Shown here: one piece after another, positions 16,147-24,425 of the stretch | Layout of the letters: every line of letters begins with the position of its first letter | How positions within the stretch are numbered: the stretch's first letter is position 1 | From: Streptomyces sp. TBY4 | GTDB taxonomy: Bacteria > Actinomycetota > Actinomycetes > Streptomycetales > Streptomycetaceae | DNA length: 64,000 nt | Direction: 5' to 3' | Assembly (NCBI RefSeq): GCF_024213195.1 | Contig: NZ_JANAVF010000005.1 | Coordinates: forward strand, 346,442 to 410,441 | Notes under the pieces: model-generated | What the model saw: only the letters and a program-made list of their open reading frames with translations | The model's database searches: none | What the model was told of the DNA's origin: nothing | Program-made: the position numbers and the translations under genes

Positions 16147-16832
16147 GCCGGCGGCTCCAGCTTGACCCCGACCCCCCGCAGCGTGTGCAGGTAGCGCGGG
16201 CTGGCGGCGGTCTCGCCGAGCTTGCGGCGCAGCCACGACAGGTGGACGTCGATGGTCTGGTCGTCGCCGTACGACTGCTGCCAGACCTCGGCGAGCAGCT
16301 CCCGGCGGGCCACGACCACGCCGGGCCGTCCGGCGAGGAAGGCCAGCAGGTCGAACTCCCGCCGCGTGAGGTCCAGTACCGCCCCGTCCAGCTCGGCCTG
16401 CCGGCGCAGCGGGTCGATGGCGAGGCCGCCGACGCGCAGGACGCGGGAGGGCGGCTCGGCTCCCGCGGAGGAGCGGGCGCGGCGCAGGACGGCGGCCATC
16501 CGGGCGGAGAGGTGTTCCACGGAGAAAGGTTTGGTCAGGTAGTCGTCGGCGCCGTCGTTGAGCAGCCGGACGATCTCCGCCTCGTCGTCGCGGGCGGTCG
16601 CGATGATGACGGGCACGTCGGTGATCCCGCGCAGCATCTTGAGCGCCTCGGACCCGTCCAGGTCGGGCAGTCCGAGGTCGAGGATGACCACGTCGAAGCG
16701 GTGGTGGGCGACCTCGCGCAGCGCCTCCAGAGCGGTGCCGACGCTGCGCACGGTGTGCGAGGCCTCGGTCAGGTGCCGGATGAGGGCGGAACGTACGAAC
16801 TGGTCGTCCTCGACCACGAGCACACTAGCCAT
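16143..16832 (-). CDS. OmpR-family response regulator
   Basis: 229 aa from ATG 16832 (MASVLVVEDDQFVRSAL). The receiver domain has the acidic pair E8-D9/D10, the phospho-acceptor D52 (VILDLGLPDLDG), T around position 80 (IIATARDD) and K102-type (DYLTKPFS). The C-terminal winged helix (about 130-225) has LDLTRREFDLLAFLA and VDVHLSWLRRKLGE. Translationally coupled to the kinase gene by a 4-base overlap, so the two are a cognate pair. Divergent from a secreted-protein gene whose start is 79 bp away, a plausible target. Confidence 0.96.
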   Translation of the reverse strand: MASVLVVEDDQFVRSALIRHLTEASHTVRSVGTALEALREVAHHRFDVVILDLGLPDLDGSEALKMLRGITDVPVIIATARDDEAEIVRLLNDGADDYLTKPFSVEHLSARMAAVLRRARSSAGAEPPSRVLRVGGLAIDPLRRQAELDGAVLDLTRREFDLLAFLAGRPGVVVARRELLAEVWQQSYGDDQTIDVHLSWLRRKLGETAASPRYLHTLRGVGVKLEPPA

Positions 16833-16911
16833 GGCCCGCACCGTAGCCCATTCGGGGGATGCGGAGGGGTGGCGGGCCAGGTCTGGGACAGGTGGTGCAG
16901 GATGTCCCCCG

Positions 16912-17448
16912 ATGCGAAGAGGACTTGTCGGCAGAACGGTCGGCCACGCCGGGGCGTGGCTGCTGGCCACCGGGGCGGCGGTGACGCTGTCGTGGTGGGG
17001 CGTGCACACGGTCATGTCGGGCACGGCCTACGATCCGCCGCTCGCGGTGCCGCTGGCCGCGCAGCCCCTCTCCTCCTCCACGCACCGGGCGCAGCCTCCG
17101 GAGCCCTCGCCCTCGGCGACGCCGTCCTCCCCGGCGTCGGCGTCCCCGACGCCGTCCTCCCCCTCTCCCTCCGCCAAGTCCTCCGCACCGCCCACCCCCC
17201 GGCCACAGCGGCAGGTCCCCCCGGCCGGGAACGTGAAGGCGTACAGCGTCTCGGGGGGCCGGGTCGTCTTCGACCTCGGCGCCACCTCCGCCGAGCTGGT
17301 GTCGGCGACCCCGCTGGCCGGCTGGCGGATGCAGGTCTGGAAGCAGCCGTCCTGGATCCGCGTCACCTTCACCCGTGACGGCCGCGAGGTGTCGGTGTTC
17401 TGCACCTGGCACGACCACCCGCCGCTGGTGGAGCTCGTCGACCCGTAG
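16912..17448 (+). CDS. Membrane-anchored or secreted protein of unknown function
   Basis: 178 aa from ATG 16912. Residues about 10-35 are a signal/anchor (GRTVGHAGAWLLATGAAVTLSWWGV), followed by a Pro/Ser/Ala-rich stretch to about 105, typical of a wall-spanning linker, and a C-terminal globular domain of about 70 residues (VKAYSVSGGRVVFDLG...WLREGVSVFCTWHDHPP-like) with Trp and one Cys. I do not recognise the domain. The gene is divergent from the response regulator, so it may be controlled by that two-component system. No ribosome site is obvious, so the start is uncertain. Confidence 0.7.
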   Translation: MRRGLVGRTVGHAGAWLLATGAAVTLSWWGVHTVMSGTAYDPPLAVPLAAQPLSSSTHRAQPPEPSPSATPSSPASASPTPSSPSPSAKSSAPPTPRPQRQVPPAGNVKAYSVSGGRVVFDLGATSAELVSATPLAGWRMQVWKQPSWIRVTFTRDGREVSVFCTWHDHPPLVELVDP

Positions 17449-17507
17449 GGCCCGTCCTCCGAGCAGGGCCCGTCCTCCGGATGGGGACCGCCGGATACCG
17501 TGGCGCC

Positions 17508-18992
17508 ATGAGCACCGGCGCGCGGTACGTGACCGACCTGATCGACGCCTGCGAGCGGTACGCGGACCGGCCCGCCTTCGGGTCCGGATCCTGGGTCCTC
17601 ACCCAGTCCGAGGTGCTGGCCTGGACGTACCGGCTGGCGGGCGCCCTGGGCGAACTGGGCGTCCGGCGCGGCTCCGGGCTGGCCGTCGTCTCGGCGGGCA
17701 ATCCGCCCCGGACCCTGCTCGTCCGGCTCGCCGCGCACGTGCTGGGGGCCCGCCTGACGCATGTGTGCGTCGGCCCCGCGACCCACGGGCTCGACCACCT
17801 CCTACGGGACTGCGAGCCCGCCCTGATCGTCCACGACACCCCGGTGCCGCCGGGCCCGGCGCCCCGCATCGCCCTGGCCGCACTGCTGGAGTCGGCCTCG
17901 GCCCGGGAGGCCCTGCCCGTCGCGGTGGCGGCGCGCGACGAGGACGTGGCCCGGGTGACCTACACGGGCGGTACGACGGGCCGGCCGAAGGGGGTGGCCT
18001 CGACCTTCGCCGCGATGGCGGCCCGTACGGCCACCCGCACCGACGCCCCCGCCTCCGCCCCGCTCACCTTCGTGTCGACCGATTCGCTCTCCCAGCGCTC
18101 CGGCGGCCGGTGCCTGGAGCAGCTGCGGACCGGCGGCCGCTCCGAGATCCTGCACCCCTTCGGCACCCGGGAGTTCGCCGAGGCCTGCCGGCGGCTCGGG
18201 CCCGCGGCCACGTACCTGACGCCCTCGATGCTGTACCGGCTGCTCGACGACCCGGAGACCGCCGACGGCGTACCCGGCCTGGTACGGGTCTCCTACGGCG
18301 ACTCCCCCGTCCACCCGGAGCGGCTGCGCCGGGCGCTGACCCGGTGGGGTCCGGAGGTGCGCTGGACCCAGGGCTACGGGATGAACGAGGCCGGGGTGCT
18401 CACCAGGCTCTCCCCGGCCGACCACGACGCTGCCGCCGCCGGCCGCCCCCACCTGCTCGGCTCCGTCGGCCGTCCGGCGCCCGGGGTGCAGGTCGAGGTA
18501 CGGGGCTCCGCGCCGGGGGCCACCGGGGAGGTGTGGGTGCGGTCCCCGATGGTGATGGCCGGCTACCGCAACCAGCCCGCCCTGACCGCCGAGGTGCTGC
18601 GCGACGGCTGGCTGTGCACCGGGGACGTCGGGCACCTCGACGCCGAGGGGTACCTGTACCTCGACGACCGGGTCAAGGACGTGGTGATGGTGCACGGGGC
18701 GAACATCTACTGCGGCCCGATCGAGACGGCCCTGACCCGGCACCCCGCCGTGGCCCGGGCGGCCGTCGTGGGGCGGACGGACCCGCTCACCGGGGAGGCG
18801 GTGTGCGCCTTCCTGGTCGCGGCCCCCGGGCACGCCCCGACGGACGCGGTGGCCGCCGAGGCGTGCGCGCTGGTCGCGGCGGAGCTGGCGCCGGGGCAGC
18901 GGCCGGCGGCGGTGTTCTGGCTGCCGGAGCTCCCGCTGACGGACCGCGGCAAGCCGGACAAGCGCCGGCTGCGGGAGCTGGCGGCCTCCTAG
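17508..18992 (+). CDS. AMP-forming acyl-CoA synthetase/ligase family protein
   Basis: 494 aa from ATG 17508. The adenylate-forming signatures are in order: P-loop-like VTYTGGTTGRPKGVA (A3), YGMNEAG (A5), GWLCTGDVGHLDAEGYLYLDDRVKDVV (A7/A8) and a C-terminal lysine in GKPDKRRLREL (A10). This is the fold of fatty-acyl/aryl-CoA ligases and adenylation domains. The N-terminus (VTDLIDACERYADRPAFG) is like stand-alone acid:CoA ligases. Substrate cannot be read from sequence; no carrier-protein or pathway genes adjoin it. It sits alone between a secreted protein and a convergent PPOX gene. Confidence 0.9.
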   Translation: MSTGARYVTDLIDACERYADRPAFGSGSWVLTQSEVLAWTYRLAGALGELGVRRGSGLAVVSAGNPPRTLLVRLAAHVLGARLTHVCVGPATHGLDHLLRDCEPALIVHDTPVPPGPAPRIALAALLESASAREALPVAVAARDEDVARVTYTGGTTGRPKGVASTFAAMAARTATRTDAPASAPLTFVSTDSLSQRSGGRCLEQLRTGGRSEILHPFGTREFAEACRRLGPAATYLTPSMLYRLLDDPETADGVPGLVRVSYGDSPVHPERLRRALTRWGPEVRWTQGYGMNEAGVLTRLSPADHDAAAAGRPHLLGSVGRPAPGVQVEVRGSAPGATGEVWVRSPMVMAGYRNQPALTAEVLRDGWLCTGDVGHLDAEGYLYLDDRVKDVVMVHGANIYCGPIETALTRHPAVARAAVVGRTDPLTGEAVCAFLVAAPGHAPTDAVAAEACALVAAELAPGQRPAAVFWLPELPLTDRGKPDKRRLRELAAS

Positions 18993-19021
18993 TGCTGTGA
19001 CCTCCTAGTGCCGTGACCGCA

Positions 19022-19492
19022 CTAGCCGTTGATGTCGAGGGCCGTCCCGTACAGGCGGGACACCTTCAGCCGGATGACCACGCGGCGCTCGGAGACCAGC
19101 TGCTCCAGGAACGCGTCCTCGGCCTCGCGGCCCTGCGGCCTCGCGGCCTCCGGCACCATCGCGAGCAGCTCCCGCCCGACCTCGTCCCCGGGCGCGGTCG
19201 TGATGCCGGAGACCTCTGCCTCGCCCTCGGCCACGGCGAAGGACCATATGTCGCCGCCCGGAACGTGCACGGCCACCCGCGGGTCCCGCCGGAGCTGCTT
19301 GACCTTGATGCGGTCCGCGGTCGTGGAGAACCGCACGATCCGCGCTTCGGCGTCCCAGCTGTAGAGCATGGTCGTCAGATGCGGATGGCCGCTGCTCTTG
19401 TTGGTGGCGAGGGTCCCGAACTGCTGGGTGCCCAGCAGCGCGGAGAGTTCTTCGTCGGACAGGGCGCGGGGAGCCGCGGGCTTCTGAGTCAT
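19022..19492 (-). CDS. PPOX-class F420/FMN-dependent oxidoreductase
   Basis: 156 aa from ATG 19492. The split-barrel flavin fold is suggested by LLGTQQFGTLATNKSSGHPHLTTMLYSWDAEARIVRFSTTADRIKVKQLRRDP, which is the usual N-terminal half of TIGR03618-type F420-binding proteins, and VAVHVPGGDIWSFAVAEGEAEV in the middle. Cytosolic. Substrate unknown; members reduce biliverdin-like or other conjugated substrates. The stop lies 29 bp from the convergent acyl-CoA ligase stop, with short direct repeats TAGTGC(C/T)GTGACC in between. Confidence 0.88.
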   Translation of the reverse strand: MTQKPAAPRALSDEELSALLGTQQFGTLATNKSSGHPHLTTMLYSWDAEARIVRFSTTADRIKVKQLRRDPRVAVHVPGGDIWSFAVAEGEAEVSGITTAPGDEVGRELLAMVPEAARPQGREAEDAFLEQLVSERRVVIRLKVSRLYGTALDING

Positions 19493-19540
19493 GCCGCGAT
19501 CAACTCCCGTGCCCACCTGGGCATTCCACCTCGCCCGACG

Positions 19541-20437
19541 TCAGCGGAAAACCGACGGCGGGGGCTCCGGCGAGGCCACCGCCGAGGCGTCCGAGACCGG
19601 GACGGCGCCGCCCGCGAAGTCGGTGAGGGCGCGGCCGTGTTCGACCCGTCCGGGGTGCGGGTCGCTCGCCACCCGGCGGGTGAACTCCGCGACGGGCAAC
19701 TCCCGGTCGGCGGCCACCAGCACGGCGTTGCCGAAGCGTTTCCCCCGCCACACCACGGGGTCGGCGGCCAGCGCCAGTTCCGCGAACCGGGACGCGGCCG
19801 TGGCGATCTGGCCCCGCAGGTGGGAGAGCGGCGGACCGTCCGCGAGGTTCGCCACGTACCAGCCGCCCGGCGCCAGGGCCCGGCGTACGTCGTCCAGGAA
19901 CTCGGCGCTCGTCAGGTGCGCCGGGGTGCGGGCCCCGCTGAACACGTCGGCGATCACCAGGTCGGCCCAGCCGTCCGGGACCTTCGCCAGCCCGGCCCGG
20001 GCGTCGACCGCGCGGACCCGGACCCGCGCCTGCGGGTCCAGCGGCAGGTGTTCCCGTACGAAGGCCACGAGCCCGGCGTCGATCTCGACGATCTGCTGCG
20101 TCGAGCGGGGGCGGGAGGCGGCCGTGTAGCGCGCGAGGGTGAAGGCGCCGCCGCCGAGGTGCAGCACGTTCAGGGGCTGGCGGGCGGGGGCGAAGAGGTC
20201 GATCAGATGGCCGATCCGGCGCTGGTAGGAGAAGTCCAGGTGTCCGGGGTCGTCCAGGTCCACGTGGGACTGCGGGGCTCCGTCGATCAGCAGGGTCCAG
20301 GCGCGCGCACGCTCCCGGTCGGGCTCCAGCGCGGCGTGGCCGCCGTCCACCTGCCCGGCCGGTGCCTCGGCGGTCTCGCGCCCGCGCCGCTTGTCACTGC
20401 CCTTGTCGGTGCTCTTGCCCTTGCCCTTGCTCGCCAC
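19541..20437 (-). CDS. Spermidine-synthase-like methyltransferase-fold protein
   Basis: 298 aa. A Lys-rich N-terminal tail (about 1-20) is followed by a Rossmann fold with NVLHLGGGAFTLARY (motif I), IVEIDAGLVAFVREHL (acidic residue for the ribose/aminopropyl donor) and DLVIADVFSG. These are the landmarks of polyamine aminopropyltransferase-family proteins; several Streptomyces members are annotated as spermidine synthases, though real activity is unproven. Cytosolic. The gene lies 34 bp downstream of a small acidic-protein gene on the same strand and may be co-transcribed with it. Confidence 0.88.
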   Translation of the reverse strand: MASKGKGKSTDKGSDKRRGRETAEAPAGQVDGGHAALEPDRERARAWTLLIDGAPQSHVDLDDPGHLDFSYQRRIGHLIDLFAPARQPLNVLHLGGGAFTLARYTAASRPRSTQQIVEIDAGLVAFVREHLPLDPQARVRVRAVDARAGLAKVPDGWADLVIADVFSGARTPAHLTSAEFLDDVRRALAPGGWYVANLADGPPLSHLRGQIATAASRFAELALAADPVVWRGKRFGNAVLVAADRELPVAEFTRRVASDPHPGRVEHGRALTDFAGGAVPVSDASAVASPEPPPSVFR

Positions 20438-20471
20438 ACCCTCATTATGGCTGGTCAGGGCCCGACAGCAC

Positions 20472-20927
20472 CTAGCGGCAGTTGTCCGCGGCCTCGATCA
20501 GGCGGGCCGCCTCGCCGAGCGCCGCCCGCAGCACCTCGGGGTCGGTGACCGGCCCGACGGCCTCCGGCGGCAGCAGCCAGCCGGTGTCGCCCGCGGTGGG
20601 CGAGGTGTCGCCGAAGCACATGCCGCGCCCGTTGGTGTGCGTACAGGCGCTGCCCGGGAGGTCCCACCGGTCGGCGGTCCCGGGCGGGACGAGGAAGCCG
20701 AGGGTGCTGCCCGAGCCGTCGTGCAGGACCGGGCCGACGCCGCCCGCGCGGCTGGCCTGGCCGGCGGCCCGCTGGATGATGTCGACGGCCTCCAGGCCCT
20801 GCCGGGTGGGCACGGTGACCAGGTCCGGGGCGCCCAGACCGAGGGAGGCCCCGGCGGCCGCGAAGGGAGCTCCCGCCGTCAGGGGCGCTCCGGGCTCGGG
20901 CGCGGTGTTCGTGTCCGTGCTCTCCAT
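20472..20927 (-). CDS. Conserved hypothetical protein, 151 aa
   Basis: Start at ATG 20927 (MESTDTNTAPEPG). Acidic, Ala/Gly-rich, without membrane segments. A middle section (GFLVPPGTADRWDLPGSAC...GRGMCFGDTSPTAGDTGWLLPP) has two Cys and resembles small Streptomyces proteins that accompany NsdA/BldB-type regulators, from memory only. The C-terminus forms a helix (LRAALGEAARLIEAADNCR). The divergent neighbour is an NsdA-like regulator. No function is assigned; an HTH-linked partner protein is possible by context. Confidence 0.7.
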   Translation of the reverse strand: MESTDTNTAPEPGAPLTAGAPFAAAGASLGLGAPDLVTVPTRQGLEAVDIIQRAAGQASRAGGVGPVLHDGSGSTLGFLVPPGTADRWDLPGSACTHTNGRGMCFGDTSPTAGDTGWLLPPEAVGPVTDPEVLRAALGEAARLIEAADNCR

Positions 20928-21245
20928 GCCGCCCTCCACCAAGGGAACCCCTCCTCGATCCGCGTACGAGCCTCGCGGGAGCGGTCGGGGAAGCCCGCGG
21001 GCTTCCTCCCACTCCGCATGGGTTCAACGCACGGGAACGTCAACAGGTTCGGTGGCAAGACGCTGCAAAGGATGGCAGTTCATGGCGGATCGCGGGTGAG
21101 ATATCCGTTTTGTAGCCAAACACCGGGTCAACCCTCCGCCGCTGGCGGTACGTTCATGCCCGCCGGGCAGCACGGTCACACAGGCATCACCCACAGCCCC
21201 ACAGTCACCGGCAGCGCGATCCCTTGCCCCAGAGAGGCCACGTCC
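20928..21245. promoter_or_regulatory. 318-bp divergent promoter region between a small protein and the NsdA-like regulator
   Basis: The region holds a GAGAGG ribosome site before the plus-strand gene. A rather AT-rich patch around 21100-21120 (AGATATCCGTTTTGTAGCC) is a likely promoter location. I see no clear operator or structured RNA. Confidence 0.4.
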
Positions 21246-22595
21246 ATGGCGGCGTCCCCCCACTCACCCAACACCCCCTTCCGGCGGCTGCGCGGTCAGC
21301 ATTCCCCGGCCGAGTTCGCCGCGCTGGTGCGCAGGGCGGCCAAGGAAATCGGAGAAACGGTTTCCTGCGACGCCCGCTACATCGGCCGGGTCGAGTCCGG
21401 CGAGATCCGCTGCCCCAACTACGCCTACGAGCGGGTCTTCCTCCACATGTTCCCCGGCCGCACCCTCGCCGACCTGGGATTCTCCCCCCGCGAGACGGTA
21501 CGGGGCCGGCTGGCGCAGCGCGAACAGGCAGCGCCCTTCGGCTCCTTCGGCCCGCGCCCCCACCCCACCGGCTCCCCCGCCCCTTCGCGTTCCAAGGAGA
21601 GCGACGTGCTGCGTCGCGCGTTCATGGCGGGGGGTTCCGCCACCGTGGCGGCCGCGACCCTCAGCCTCACCCTGCTCGGCGACACCCGCCGGCTCCCCTC
21701 CCGCGCCGGCGAGTCCGAGGCGGCCGCCGTCGAGGACGCCGTACGCCAGATCCGGCTGCTGGACGACCGGCACGGCGCCGACGCCCTGTACCGGCGGGCC
21801 GCGGAACCCCTGCGCACCGCCTACGCGCTGCTCGACGCCGGGGCGACCCGGCAGTCCACCGAGGACCGGCTGCACGCGGGCGCGGGCGAGCTGGCCATCT
21901 CGGTGGGGTGGCTCGCGCACGACTCGGGCCGGTTCGACGACGCCCGCTCGCACTACGCGGAGGCGCTCGCCACGGCCCGGGTCTCCGGGGACTCCGGTCT
22001 GGAGGCGCACGCCTTCAGCAACATGGCCTTCCTCGCCCGGGACTGCGGGCGCCCCCGCGAATCGGTACGGGCCGCCCAGGCGGGCCGCCGCGCAGCCCGC
22101 GCGCTCGGTTCCCCGCGGCTGCTGTCGCTGCTCGCCCTGCGGGAGGCCGGCGGCTGGGCGGGGCTGTCTGACCGCAAGGCCTGCGAGGAGGCGCTGACCC
22201 GGGCGCACACGGAGTTCTCGCGCGGTGAGGCGGGGGCGGACCCCGAGTGGATGTCCTTCTTCGGCGAGGCCGAGCTCGAATCCCTGGAGTCCCGCTGCTG
22301 GGCCGCGCTCGGGGAGCACGCCCGGGCCGCCCGGCACGCACGCCGGGCGGCGGACCTCCAGGATCCGCACTTCGCCCGCAACGTCGCCCTCTACACGGCG
22401 GAGCTGGCCGACAACCTGGCCCACGCGGGCGCCCCCGACGAGGCCGCCTGGGCGGGCGGGCGGGTGCTGGAGCTGCTGGGCGAGGTCCAGTCGACCCGGA
22501 TCCAGTCGATGCTGGCGGCGACGGCCCGCACGCTGGTTCCGCACCAGCGCTCCCCGCGCGTGGGCTCGTTCCTCGCCAGGCACGCCTCGGCCTGA
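21246..22595 (+). CDS. NsdA-like regulator: HTH-type N-terminus, TPR-type C-terminus
   Basis: 449 aa from ATG 21246. Residues about 10-90 look like a divergent helix-turn-helix (FAALVRRAAKEIGETVSCDARYIGRVESGEIRCPNYAYERVFLHMFPG), the signature I associate with NsdA, a negative regulator of development and antibiotic production in S. coelicolor. After a Pro/Ser linker comes a twin-Arg-like/hydrophobic patch (DVLRRAFMAGGSATVAAATLSLTLLG) and then several TPR-like helical hairpins (about 200-440) rich in Ala/Arg (SHYAEALATARVSGD, AGRRAARALG). The hydrophobic patch inside the chain is unusual for a cytosolic regulator and may tether it to the membrane. Which paralogue it is cannot be said. Confidence 0.8.
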   Translation: MAASPHSPNTPFRRLRGQHSPAEFAALVRRAAKEIGETVSCDARYIGRVESGEIRCPNYAYERVFLHMFPGRTLADLGFSPRETVRGRLAQREQAAPFGSFGPRPHPTGSPAPSRSKESDVLRRAFMAGGSATVAAATLSLTLLGDTRRLPSRAGESEAAAVEDAVRQIRLLDDRHGADALYRRAAEPLRTAYALLDAGATRQSTEDRLHAGAGELAISVGWLAHDSGRFDDARSHYAEALATARVSGDSGLEAHAFSNMAFLARDCGRPRESVRAAQAGRRAARALGSPRLLSLLALREAGGWAGLSDRKACEEALTRAHTEFSRGEAGADPEWMSFFGEAELESLESRCWAALGEHARAARHARRAADLQDPHFARNVALYTAELADNLAHAGAPDEAAWAGGRVLELLGEVQSTRIQSMLAATARTLVPHQRSPRVGSFLARHASA

Positions 22596-22603
22596 CCCTC
22601 CGG

Positions 22604-22725
22604 GGGGGGCGGCCGGGGAGGGCGGGGCGCGCTGCGCCCGAGCCCCCGGGGCTCCGCCCCGGACCCCGCTCCTCAAACGCCGGAGGGGCTGGATTTGGCC
22701 GGCGTCAGCCGCACGTGCGGCGCCG
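22604..22725. repeat. Streptomyces-type GC-rich intergenic repeat
   Basis: Downstream of the NsdA-like gene the DNA contains GCCCCCGGGGCTCCGCCCC-type palindromes followed by CTCAAACGCCGGAGGGG. I recognise this wording from many intergenic spots in Streptomyces genomes. It lies between convergent genes and can form nested hairpins, so it may work as a transcription terminator. Confidence 0.65.
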
Positions 22726-22729
22726 CCGG

Positions 22730-23326
22730 CTACGCGTCCAGGTGCCCCGTGTCGTTCCAGCGTTCCAGCGCGGGGGCCCCGTACGCCCAGCCGAGGACCG
22801 ACAGGGAGGTCGGGTCCAGGCGGATGCGGGCGCCGAAGGAGGCCTCGAAGCCGAGCCAGCGGGCGGCCAGGGTGCGCAGGATGTGGCCGTGCGCGAAGAC
22901 GAGGACGTCGCGTTCGGCCGAGCGGGCCCAGGTGACGACCTCGTCCGCGCGGGCCGAGACCTCGGCGACGGACTCGCCGCCCGGGACCCCGTCGCGCCAG
23001 ATCAGCCAGCCGGGCCGGATCGCCTGGATCTCGGCCGGGGTCATGCCCTCGTAGTCGCCGTAGTCCCACTCCATCAGCGTGTCCCACGGCTCGGCCTGGA
23101 TGCCGAAGCCGGCGAGGTCGCAGCTCTCGCTCGCCCGGACCAGGGGGCTGGTGCGCACCTCCAGGCCGCGCAGGCTCGCCCACGGGTCGCGGGCGAGGCG
23201 CTCGCCGAGCAGCTTCGCGCCGCGCTTCCCCTCCTCCAGCAGGGGCACGTCCGTGCGCCCGGTGTGCTTGCCGAGCTGGGACCACGCCGTCTGGCCGTGG
23301 CGGGCCAAGAGGATGCGGGGGGCCAT
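22730..23326 (-). CDS. Histidine phosphatase (phosphoglycerate-mutase-like)
   Basis: 198 aa, start [29 protein letters not shown]. The RHG motif with its phospho-accepting His is at residues 9-11, and the second catalytic His lies in [26 protein letters not shown] is the conserved acid loop. These cytosolic enzymes dephosphorylate sugars, cofactors such as alpha-ribazole phosphate, or proteins; the exact substrate is not decided. It is alone in its transcription unit, convergent with the NsdA-like gene. Confidence 0.92.
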   Translation of the reverse strand: MAPRILLARHGQTAWSQLGKHTGRTDVPLLEEGKRGAKLLGERLARDPWASLRGLEVRTSPLVRASESCDLAGFGIQAEPWDTLMEWDYGDYEGMTPAEIQAIRPGWLIWRDGVPGGESVAEVSARADEVVTWARSAERDVLVFAHGHILRTLAARWLGFEASFGARIRLDPTSLSVLGWAYGAPALERWNDTGHLDA

Positions 23327-23480
23327 ATGAGTTCTCCCGGTCGAGGGGGCGAGATGGGCGGAGCATCAGCATCGACGGCCCCGACCATTCGCACGGCTTT
23401 GCGGGGTTTCCGTCGCCGCTCCATCATCCATCAGGTGAACGCCACGCAACCCTTGAGTCTTCACGCACGTCATACGCCGT

Positions 23481-24425
23481 ATGACTAATAGGCGGCAGCC
23501 TCCGCGATGGTGGGCAGAACTGCTGCTCCTGGGACTCGTCTACGGGGCGTACTCGGGCGGCAGACTCCTGGCCCGGGGTGACGTCGGGCTGGCGGTGGAG
23601 CACGGGCTCGCGATCCTGCGCGTGGAAGAGCTCCTGGCCCTCGATCTGGAGCGGCCGCTCAACCGGCTCTTCACCGGCCAAGCGGTCCTCGGCATACCCG
23701 CCGACTTCGTCTACGCCTCGCTGCACTACCTCGTCACCCCCGCGGTGCTGGTCTGGCTCTACCGGAGCCGCCCCCAGCAGTATCGTTTCGCCCGCACCTG
23801 GCTGATGGCCTCCACCCTCCTCGGACTCGTCGGCTTCGCCCTCGTGCCCACCTGCCCGCCCCGGCTGCTCGACGCCTCCTACGGGTTCACCGACACGATG
23901 GCCCACTACAGCGCCTACGGCTGGTGGGGCGCGGAGGCCAGCGCGCCGCGCGGGCTCGGCTCCTTCACCAACCAGTTCGCGGCCATGCCCAGCCTGCACG
24001 TGGGCTGGGCCCTGTGGTGCGGGGTCCTGCTGTGGTGCTGCGCGCGGCGGCCGCTGGTCCGGACGCTCGGGGCCGCGTATCCCGCCGTCACCACCGTCGT
24101 GGTCATGGGCACGGCCAACCACTACTTCCTCGACGCCGTCGCCGGGGCCGCCGTGATGGGGGCCGGCTACCTCGCGGCCCGCGCCCTGCCCGCCGGGATC
24201 ACCGGGCCAGGCGGGATCACCGGGCCCGACCGGATCGCGGGGCCCGAACGGGTCTCCGCACCCGCCGCTTCCTCCCCGCAAGCCACCCGAACAGCCGGTT
24301 TCCGCGGTAAGTCCACGATTGTCAGTGGCGGATGGGAGACTTCCGCGGGTGAGCTCCTACCTGTCCAGCGGTCAGCCGACGACGCCCCAGACTCCCCCGA
24401 GGACGCTGCGGCAACGGCTCGCTGA
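23481..24425 (+). CDS. PAP2-superfamily membrane protein
   Basis: 314 aa, starting MTNRRQPPRWWAELLLLG. Six hydrophobic segments. The acid-phosphatase/inositolphosphotransferase active site is split as usual: MPSLHVGWALW (phosphatase motif 2) and ANHYFLDAVAGA (motif 3, with the nucleophilic His), while the basic motif 1 is weak (around LALDLERPLNRLF). This resembles inositol phosphorylceramide synthase-like and undecaprenyl-PP phosphatase-like proteins of actinobacteria. From about residue 235 the tail is Gly/Pro repeats (ITGPGGITGPDRIAGPERV) and then overlaps the start of the nuclease gene by up to 77 bp. Substrate unknown. Confidence 0.85.
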   Translation: MTNRRQPPRWWAELLLLGLVYGAYSGGRLLARGDVGLAVEHGLAILRVEELLALDLERPLNRLFTGQAVLGIPADFVYASLHYLVTPAVLVWLYRSRPQQYRFARTWLMASTLLGLVGFALVPTCPPRLLDASYGFTDTMAHYSAYGWWGAEASAPRGLGSFTNQFAAMPSLHVGWALWCGVLLWCCARRPLVRTLGAAYPAVTTVVVMGTANHYFLDAVAGAAVMGAGYLAARALPAGITGPGGITGPDRIAGPERVSAPAASSPQATRTAGFRGKSTIVSGGWETSAGELLPVQRSADDAPDSPEDAAATAR

